DNA of 64,000 nt from Diadema setosum (lineage: Eukaryota; Echinodermata; Echinoidea; Diadematoida; Diadematidae). Of the stretch, positions 57,101 through 64,000 are shown one piece after another; position 1 is the first letter of the stretch, and every line of letters begins with the position of its first letter. The position numbers and the translations under genes are program-made. The DNA lies in NCBI RefSeq assembly GCF_964275005.1, contig NC_092693.1, positions 24,269,122 through 24,333,121 on the forward strand, in the 5' to 3' direction. The notes under the pieces were generated by a model that was given only the letters and a program-made list of their open reading frames with translations, made no database searches and was not told the origin of the DNA.

Positions 57101-59451
57101 TCCATTTTCGACATTGCTGTCTATATCTGCGAACACAAATTGATGATTCCCGATAGATCGGTCATAGCATAAAGGTGCCAAGTTGTGTGATGCGTGCGTT
57201 AGGTTTTGCCTGTCGCATTTGTGATAGGTTGGCGAATAAAGTCTCGCTTTTCGTAAGCCGTTGCTAATGCATGCATATTGCGTCTTACAGAGTTATTAAA
57301 TGACTCTTCATATGTTCTATTACCTCCCTCAATAAATCTCAAGAAGATAAGACAAGGCCATCGATAAAGAAAAATACAAAAAAAAAATGTCTTCAGGCCA
57401 CAAAAAAAAAGGACTAAAGAGCGTTCAAAATAAGGCTAAGCTGTTGAATTATAGCTTCAAATTATGTTCGATTTGTTATCTCCCTCAAGAAGTCTTAAGA
57501 GGATAAGGCAAAGACGTTGAAAACTCCACTGAAGACACTCCACTGAAGGAAATGTTAAAATATCTTTAAAGAATAAGAATAAGCCGTTTAAAAACAAAGT
57601 AAAAACCGCTGGAAGAAAAAATAAAACTTCGACGAAACAAAAGACTGGAAGTATCGATTTCCTATTTCCCATCCATGGTGAAAACACCGAGCTCGTCCTG
57701 GACAAGCAGGGACATATCTAATGATGTCATGTTTGGGGGCTGTCCTACGAATATGATAGTCATGAATATGTATAAACAATGTGTATAAATTAGAATCCAT
57801 ACGTCATAACTACATAAATATATATATTTCATAAATCATGTTTCATGATTCGTAAGTGTGATGATTTAAGAACAAAAGAATATTATATCTAATTGTTCGA
57901 TGAAAATACGAAAGTGATGACCATGAATTTGCATGAAGGCAGTCTCTTACTACCGAGGTGGAAACTGGACAAATTCTGTTGCAGTGGTAATCGTCGGAAT
58001 TAACTTCCTTACCAGACACTGTAGTAAAGATCCCAGCGATGCCACGCCCACTCAGGTGACTATCTGTTGCCATGCGGACCTGGAGGTACGATCCCATGGA
58101 GACCACCTCTGATGGAGCGTCCCCGTCGCAAATCCGTCTCTTCGTGACATGAACGCCGCTCTCGTCCCGCCCCTGGATGTGGGTTATCTCCAGGTAGTCC
58201 CTGCTGCAGTTATCACCCGATCTGAGGTCAACCTCTTTCAGCTGAAAAAAAGAAGAAATTTCAGTGATAGGGGAAGGCATCATACAGCGGATTAGGTGAG
58301 ATGTGTACGTGAAAAGAGTTCATGCACTTTAACATACTGGCAAAGTACGGGAGAGCATACGGGTTGAAATAAGGGCCCCATATTGCATTGAAAACGAGTG
58401 CCTCTTAATTGAAATACCGTTAATGATGTAGCTAGCCTTCAATGTAACGAACGGAATGCAAATCAAGGACTAATTCATCTTCACTAGCTCTACGGCATAT
58501 GAATACTGTTCTCGAATGTATCCAGTGTCTGGTGTCAAATTAATGCTCTTACACTCCATATTCCCTTTCTGCTAATGTATAGAGACAAAAGCTTGGTCCA
58601 TTATCATTTCCCTGCAAACAACCTACAGTGATACCAGTATAGTGCAGCTGATTCGCACTAGACAGGTGTCAATAATGATATCACAGAACAGCTGTCCAGT
58701 TTACATTGCACGGATCAAAATAGATTAGCTTGGCACCTTTGCCCTTTGTTCAGAACAGTGATCCACCACTCAGTAGGAAAGATGAATTACAGCTTTAGGC
58801 AGTTAGGCAGAAATGAAGCTCGAGGAGTCAAACTACTACAACAAAAAACAACAACAGCATAATTCACAAGCTCATGGGTCCTGAATGCTAAACGTTCTAT
58901 TCTAACAACACATTATATGTTTACTCCTCATGAAAATGTTCAGTTAATGTTGGTAAACAATAATTGTTTTATAAGCTGTTAAAAGCATTCAATTGAAGGT
59001 ATGCATATAGATTTATCTGACGTAAAATTAAAATACAGCCCTTCACAGCGTTTAACATGCCATTTTATCTTCAGTATAGGACCTGCCCTCTCTATGGAAG
59101 AGCTTTTCCTCATTTTGTGTGCAGTTTATTCTGTCAAATTACTGAAATACTTTTGGCCATTATGCAGACGCAAGCATGCCGAGCAAAGAATCGGTTAGAG
59201 TCCATAGAGTCCAGCCTGAAAAGTCATATTGACCATAGGATGGTCCGTTCGCATGCCATCTCCTCAGTGCAGTGTGTCCACCGGAGGTAGCCTGCTATAT
59301 AGCTCACCTACCTGCAAGAGTACCGATCCTTCCCCGAGGGCCTGAATGGTGACGGTGCAGTTTGCGTTGGGTGGGTAGTAGAGACTCCCTTGGGACAGGA
59401 TCAGGTCCCCCGCAGTGCGGATAGTCCGGCCGCAGTGATGCAACATGTACA
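46197..59451 (-). CDS. CUB + LDLa single-pass receptor with SPAK/OSR1 docking-like tail (5' end missing)
   Basis: Exons are 59312-59451, 58013-58241, 49649-49774 and 46197-47638, joined in phases 0, 1 and 1. They give at least 644 aa without the signal-peptide exon, which was not found and may lie beyond the window. The ectodomain is one CUB (4 Cys; D-Y-L-E-I and A-T-D-S near G-R-G suggest a Ca-binding CUB) and one LDLa (6 Cys with D-x3-D-x3-D-S-S-D-E). A hydrophobic helix [20 protein letters not shown] precedes C-C-T-R. The roughly 440-aa Ser/Pro/Lys-rich tail contains four motifs: [24 protein letters not shown] and SRFTVVKV. All fit the known SPAK/OSR1 CCT-binding consensus [S/G/V]RFx[V/I]xx[V/I/T/S]. 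It ends E-T-H-L, a class I PDZ-type ligand. The ectodomain layout recalls LDLRAD2 and NETO proteins; orthology is not established. Confidence 0.87.
46455..46955 (-). other. Array of four RFx[V/I] kinase-docking-like motifs
   Basis: Four 8-residue repeats sit in the receptor tail, spaced 30, 84 and 45 residues apart from motif start to motif start. Each has Ser before Arg-Phe, Val or Ile at +2 after Phe, Val at +5 and an acidic residue soon after. The stretches between them are not repeated, so this is motif repetition rather than a tandem duplication. The SPAK/OSR1 consensus is established knowledge; binding here is inferred. Confidence 0.75.
48160..48186. repeat. (GA)n microsatellite after a G-run
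   Basis: A pure GA dinucleotide run preceded by a G-run at about 48140-48150, in the intron between the LDLa and transmembrane exons. Confidence 0.9.
49137..49245 (+). mobile_element. tRNA-derived SINE head split by a small palindrome
   Basis: GTGGAGTAGTGGATAAGCC resembles a tRNA-like A box, and TTGAGGTCTCGAGTTGC a B-box relic. Between them, at 49168-49227, is a hairpin with GAATTCACGAAG arms, which looks like a tiny inserted MITE. Confidence 0.55.
49649..49774 (-). CDS. Receptor exon: LDL-receptor class A domain
   Basis: This is a phase 1-1 exon of exactly 126 bases, typical of shuffled LDLa modules. It has six Cys (A-L-C, Y-Q-C, G-R-C, L-R-C, D-H-C, T-G-C) and the Ca-binding run [12 protein letters not shown]. 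It is too short to show as a long open frame. Confidence 0.92.
50020..50420 (+). pseudogene. Polinton penton-like (minor capsid) fragment
   Basis: The plus-strand translation resembles the widespread 'F54H12.2-like' proteins, which are Polinton minor capsid proteins. Only a short part remains. Family recognition is from memory of the conserved block, not from a search. Confidence 0.6.
50655..51020. mobile_element. One-armed relative of the family C TTAA foldback
   Basis: It shares with 32576-33142 the blocks AAGTTATGA, GGAGACTACTA, ATGATGTCAT and GTATGTTGAATTTTCTTTA, in the same order as one arm. The second arm and clear TTAA ends are missing, so it is truncated. It lies between the Polinton pieces. 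Confidence 0.7.
51880..52735 (+). mobile_element. Probable LINE 3' UTR and tail
   Basis: A pyrimidine-rich non-coding stretch ends in ACCACATTGAATTGAATTGA, the kind of GAATT-repeat tail that closes many echinoid LINE 3' ends. No ORF part is visible. Confidence 0.5.
53833..54177 (-). pseudogene. Polinton DNA polymerase B fragment
   Basis: The minus-strand translation shows the first two exonuclease-motif segments of a Polinton-type protein-primed family B polymerase, with a cysteine-rich patch between them. The remainder of the polymerase is not present nearby. It is in the same orientation as the host receptor gene. Confidence 0.72.
55931..56158 (-). pseudogene. PC4/p15-like ssDNA-binding fragment
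   Basis: The translation [13 protein letters not shown], then P-T-E-Q-G-V-A-M and E-W-R-A-L resembles the C-terminal DNA-binding domain of transcriptional coactivator PC4. It is isolated and lacks the usual N-terminal Ser-rich part. It may be an element-borne gene or a host pseudogene. Confidence 0.5.
56159..58012. other. Receptor intron, uncertain sequence
   Basis: Two minus-strand frames (56195-56497 and 56834-57181) have coding-like composition but no recognised family. They may be further fossil pieces. The rest is AT-rich intron. Confidence 0.35.
58013..58241 (-). CDS. Receptor exon: CUB domain, second half
   Basis: A polypyrimidine tract and CAG acceptor precede L-K-E-V-D-L. The exon continues [21 protein letters not shown] and [11 protein letters not shown], ending in one base of an Asp codon before GTAAGG. 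This completes the CUB fold with its second Cys pair. Confidence 0.88.
59312..59451 (-). CDS. Receptor exon: CUB domain, first half
   Basis: After a TTGCAG acceptor, the frame reads two bases of a split codon, then [26 protein letters not shown] and G-S-V-L-L-Q, ending at GTAGGTGAG. C-G-R and Y-Y-P-P-N-A-N-C are the usual CUB start and first disulfide. N-C-T is a possible glycosylation sequon. Confidence 0.85.
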
Positions 59452-60937
59452 CTGCAAGTTGATTCATAAGAGAAGCATCACAAGATAAATGTTGTAATAA
59501 GATGTAATTAACCTCGTCATCTTTGTGGAGAGTAATCAAAGAAGACTGAACGTTCGTACAATAGCTAGCAGTTTCTCCATTAAAACCACAGTCTGGAGCA
59601 CGCTATCCTATAATCACTCCTCTAAAATGTCATTTCATTTATGACCCATATTAATGTATTCTCCTTCTCCCTCTTTACGTGATGTTAGCAAATGAAAATT
59701 TGCACTGTCTCATTTGACCAGCGTTCAAACTCACTCTCATTCCACCAGGGTTCAATGATAGAGTAAAAAAGTTGAAGTGAGCCTGCGATAAATTAACGCT
59801 TGTCAGACTAGTCAGAGAGCGTGTATCAGCTGGATCGTGATCGGAGGAGGAAACCATCATTGGAGAGAAAGGGAAGTGCGGAATCAGGAATCATGTGAGA
59901 AACACAGGATATGACATGATAAGCGTATGACTTGGATTACGTCGAATCCATAGTATCATCGCCGCAAAATTTTAGATTGCATAGTCGAGTTCACTCCCTT
60001 AAGCAGTAGAGCGAAAACATAGCGAGTAATCCCGCTTACACATCGCAGAATCGTGGTTTGACTCGTCAGCTCGTCTTCAAAATTCTATGCCGATGTCTGC
60101 GTTGTTATAGTGACAATACCGCAGCAGCATTTGGCGGGATTTTACCGTCAAATCCAGACATTCAACGTCCGTACTAGACTTTCAATCTGAAGCTTTTTTT
60201 TTTCACAACGCACTTTTCCTCACTTTCTACCATTCTTTATGCTGCATTGACATAAGCTTCTAGGCTATTGCGATTGCACACGAATTATTCCCATATAGAC
60301 CGTCTCTGCGATGCAGCGATTGAACTGAAAATATTTAGGATATGCATACTCCTTTATTCTTTGTAGATGTCAATTACAAATTGCTTGAAACCAACGATTC
60401 CAGTCTTATCCTTTAAATCAAAATTCAGTCACACTTAGTCAAATTTGCACACATGCATGCCTTCTCGGAGTATATACGGACGCTGTGACACTCTGACGCT
60501 TTGACACTCTAAGCCAAAGAACATTTCTCCGGGGCCCTGTACCAATAGTTCTCCTTCTTACATAGATTGCCATTCCTGACAGTTGCAGCTAGAATAACAT
60601 GAGTGAGGCAGAAACCAATAATGGTGCACGGCTGCAATCATTGTGAGTCACAATTGCCAATTTGTATATGGAAAGAGACCCATTTTACTGACAGTGTGCA
60701 GAGTGTTGACGTTCATGATATGCGCTTTCTTTTAGTCTCCCTTCCATTGTTTCTTTCTATTGATGCCTTCTGAATGAAAAGGATAACTTAACATTCAAGT
60801 GGTTCTACACTGTATGAATGTGAGAGTTTAAAATCCTTACAACCAAACTAGACAAACCTGAAACATCCTTCAGCGAGGTTTTGTTTCGGTATACATGTAT
60901 TATGCACATGATTTACATTGTATTGCTTGTCTCCAGT

Positions 60938-61246
60938 TTAAAGGTATATTTCACCATTGGCAGCAGTGATTTAATCTAATGTTCGAGATTTCCCATTTGA
61001 TGCATATGTGTAGGTCAGTTGTACCACAGAACATCCTACCATGTAAAAATTTTGCAATAAAGCCTAAACTGTAAGGAGATATTGAATCGTAACTGTAGAC
61101 GGTTTATTCTAGAAACATTTTTACTATAACTATTGTTCACATTTTGTATATTTAACAATACTTAATTATTACTGATTCAAATTCTTACATTGGTTGTTTC
61201 TATAACTAACTCACTTTCGTCTGCAAATGGTAAATTATGCCTTTAA
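60938..61246 (+). mobile_element. TTAA-flanked MITE, family A, copy 4
   Basis: It starts TTAAAGGTATATTTCACC and ends GGTAAATTATGCCTTTAA, 309 bp long, shortened inside relative to the copies at 3583 and 35633. Confidence 0.85.
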
Positions 61247-63270
61247 GTGTATTTTGTATAGCTTGATTTCTTTCACTCTGTAGCCGAGCTATCACGTGAT
61301 AAGAGACACGGGAGACACTTCTGGAGAACTAGATATTCATTTAACGTCAAGTCTCATAAACTCCGACTGATGTTTGCTCTCAAAATGTTCAACAAATCCC
61401 AGCAATGGAAACAGGCAACGAAATATGCGGAGGTACATACATGAGATATTATAAGGTTACTACACTGTTGCCATGGATCAAAAGCCTTTCGTGAATCATT
61501 TTCCATCTTTTTTTTTAAAGAAATAATGTTCTGTCCCTCATCCTAACACACACACACACACATACACACACACACCATCAAACAGACAAACTATGAGCAT
61601 GCGACGAAAGTTAATTTTGATTGTAGCTTGGCAAACAGCGGCATTACTTCTCATTACTCGCAAACCCATCACCACCGCAATTCAAGGACTATACTCTACA
61701 GGGGCGAGTTGATTGCATGAAATCGTCGTCATGTTAACAGTGGGGGAAATGCATCGAGAACCACTGTCAACATCATGTCGTGCCGTGGTGCTCATCTATG
61801 AATGAGGTGCGTGTATGCTTGAAATTATCCTATCCTTTATTGCTGTATTTATATCACAACTGCCAAAGATGTGGGTGGCAAAAATATTCAATCCCAGTCA
61901 TTGCCATTATCTATTTATCAAGCCGAAATGTACGCTCATTTCACGGGAATATGCGATGATGTGGAAAATGTGCCTTGTATACCATCATCTTTGCCGAGAA
62001 GAGTATGCTTTGGATAGCGTTTATTGATTTGTTTGTTTGCTTGTTTGACTGTTGTTCACTCGACTGTCTGTTGGCACATAATGAAAAAAAAAAAAGAAAT
62101 AGAGTGATCGAATTTTTAACCATAATATGCAGGGAAGTTTAGAAAATGGGTCACGTATCAACTGAGTATTTCTTTATGGGGGTATGCTATAGGGTGATCG
62201 GAATCTTCCTCTGAATACATTGTACAGGAAATTTCGAAATAATTATTCATCACTATACAGTGCACTATAAGGTTATAACGAAATTTCGGATACAACGAAG
62301 TAAAATTCGGTCCAAAAATTACCATCTGTATATATTTATACACGTTATTGTTTGGCTATAATGAAATTTCGATAAAACGAAAGGAAATTGTAGGTCCCGA
62401 GGACTTCGTTATAACGGGAGTCACCTGTATAAGGGGCAGTTCCTCTATATGTATATGTTTATAGTTATAGTTCTGTTTCAACAGTTTATCAAGAATGCCA
62501 CCATGCTAAGAGGAAGAGGATAATGACCACATAAGCTGATAATGATCACAACTCACTGATATTCATCACATGATAGATACAGTAAAAGTTCCTTGTTCGT
62601 CTTTTCTCACTGATCTATGAATGCTTCCCGCGTATACAAAGGTGAACAGGGATATCTGTGTGGTGACGGTAGAACCATTTACAAACAAAAATTCACTTTC
62701 ACTTTGCTGCTAGCGTTTCTTTGAACTATTTTCTTGCTTGTGCTGCATGAATTTCCGCTTACGAATAAATGAAAACATCTGGAATAAACCTGGCACAGAG
62801 TACACAAGACATACAGCGATACAACGCTTTTAAAATTAAATACGTGCAATGGAGAGGAAATGGAATTTAGCAAAGTCAAAGTAGCAAAATTACATTTTCG
62901 GACGGACAGTATAGAAGTGACTGTTAACAAAAAATGAGACGATGATTATACTGGTTTCTCCTAATGTTCCGCTGCTTGCTTTCTACGACACAATTAAGAA
63001 GAGATAAGCAAACTTATCATGTAAAATCTCAAGTAGTAACTAACTGAATACTGAACAAAAATAATTTTTTGATTTGTGTGGTTTTACTTCATACATGCCG
63101 ATATCCGTTTAGATTTTGCCAATCAGGATTCGCAATCACCTGCACATGAAGTTACTATGACGTGACCTCAGATGAAAAATAAAAATAAACGAATTTAATT
63201 ACTGGAGTACTGCCTTCTGCTCACTGCTTCAATGACAATTTTCATGTAAAACATGATAGAACCCGAGAAT
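61247..63270. other. Non-coding, upstream side of the receptor gene
   Basis: No signal-peptide exon was recognised. It has a (CA)n run at about 61549-61576. At 62250-62430 an element-like stretch repeats TATAACGAA and its inverse TTCGTTATAACG and may be another TA-type MITE. Confidence 0.45.
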
Positions 63271-63271
63271 G

Positions 63272-63520
63272 TGGGGGCATTGTGGCATATAATGGATAAG
63301 ACTCTTGAATATCAGTCTGAGGTCCCAAGTTCGAATCCCGTCAACTCCCTTTGTCCTCGGACAAGATGTTTCTACCCATCATGTCCCTCTCGATCCAATT
63401 AAGTGCAAAAATGGGTGCCTGGCAACGCTGTAAGGTAAAAGTAATGGTATAGCCCATTGGTATGATAGCGCAGTGGCGCCACTGAATGGGCTACCCTGGA
63501 TGAAGAAGACCACCATTCCC
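63272..63520 (+). mobile_element. tRNA-derived SINE
   Basis: The head reads GTGGCATATAATGGATAAGA (A-box-like), then AGTTCGAATCCCG at 63329-63340, a near-canonical tRNA B box. A unique body follows. The right end is not clear. It is not a functional tRNA because the cloverleaf arms do not pair. Confidence 0.65.
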
Positions 63521-64000
63521 ATCATGATGCATGGGATACAAATATTCATGGATATACTGAAGACCCGCTCGTTTATGAATAGCTCATCAAGCCAACTTTT
63601 GGGTCTTTTTATTTCTTTGCTCATCAAGACCAGTTCAATCTACTTTTTCCTGTGGTACACTGTATAATTTTTATACTGCCACATTTAATGAATGTCTTCA
63701 TCAGCACTCCCGTTTCTCAACTTTTAATCAAAACGTGTAACTTTTTGCAATATGAATACAAAAGGTATATATTCTGTATTAAACTTTAGTTTTTCTATCG
63801 TAATTGTAATCATGCAAGTCAACACAATAATTTGCAGTTTTACATCACTACAACTCAAGCCAAAAAAAAAAAGGAAAAAGAAGAAAAAGATAAAGAAAGA
63901 AATACGAGGAACATCGGAATTTCTGCACATAAATCGATAACTGTTTATTGTAATCATATCTGTATATACTGAAAATAGTATCTTCTCTACGAATGACATT

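Larger units (their letters stand above)
50020..57181. mobile_element. Polinton (Maverick) fossil, scattered pieces, broken
   Basis: Pieces of a Polinton lie in the large receptor intron. A minor capsid (penton)-like fragment is at about 50020-50420 on the plus strand, and a protein-primed DNA polymerase B exonuclease-domain fragment is at 53833-54177 on the minus strand. A PC4-like fragment (55931-56158, minus) may belong to it. Ends and terminal repeats were not identified, and most parts are missing. There are many breaks, and later insertions (a TTAA element and a LINE tail) lie between the pieces, so it appears old. Confidence 0.6.

Noticed and set aside
56834-57181. Unassigned minus-strand frame of 115 residues
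   Set aside because: Coding-like composition, but no recognisable family and the complementary strand is also open; left as uncertain intron sequence.
63272-63340. Functional tRNA gene
   Set aside because: The B box is good, but the acceptor and anticodon arms do not form, and a SINE body follows.
59453-63999. Signal-peptide exon of the receptor
   Set aside because: Minus-strand frames at 59675-59860, 62679-62930 and 63379-63627 lack a convincing signal peptide with a phase-compatible donor.

Overview
The window is animal nuclear DNA from a marine invertebrate deuterostome, most likely a sea urchin or another echinoderm. The genes have introns and the sequence is AT-rich. It is full of short TTAA- and TA-flanked inverted-repeat elements, microsatellites and LINE tails of the kind common in echinoid genomes. 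Organism assignment is inference; no species marker was compared.

Four host genes can be read. (1) 2284-11985, minus: a complete 4-exon beta-tubulin gene (446 aa). (2) 15701-19296, plus: a complete 3-exon gene for PSMG4/PAC4, a 20S proteasome assembly chaperone (137 aa). (3) 26923-30911, plus: a 2-exon gene for a 688-aa nuclear protein with two Myb/SANT-like domains, a Pro/Ser-rich middle and a C-terminal coiled coil. (4) 46197-59451, minus, 5' end not found: a single-pass receptor-like protein with one CUB domain, one LDL-receptor class A domain, a membrane helix and a long cytoplasmic tail. The tail carries four matches to the RFx[V/I] docking motif of the SPAK/OSR1 kinases and ends in a PDZ-type T-H-L. 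This receptor is the most interesting item in the window.

Between and inside these genes: LINE 3' ends (6.0-6.9, 28.9-29.5, 36.9-37.6 and 51.9-52.7 kb); many non-autonomous TTAA-flanked elements (16.9, 17.2-19.0, 21.4, 22.6, 32.6, 35.6-36.4 and 60.9 kb, and one at 3.6-3.9 kb lying 9 nt from a tubulin splice donor); TA-flanked elements (32.1 and 40.5-41.3 kb); a 1-kb element with internal tandem units (23.6-24.7 kb); foldback arrays of a 16-bp unit (0.5 and 11.4-11.9 kb); and a broken Polinton fossil scattered through the large intron of the receptor gene (about 50.0-57.2 kb). The intergenic stretches 12.0-15.6, 19.3-26.9, 30.9-46.2 and 59.5-64 kb show no further recognisable coding exons.

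The four genes have unrelated cell functions (cytoskeleton, proteasome assembly, DNA binding, cell-surface signalling), and nothing suggests a functional cluster.
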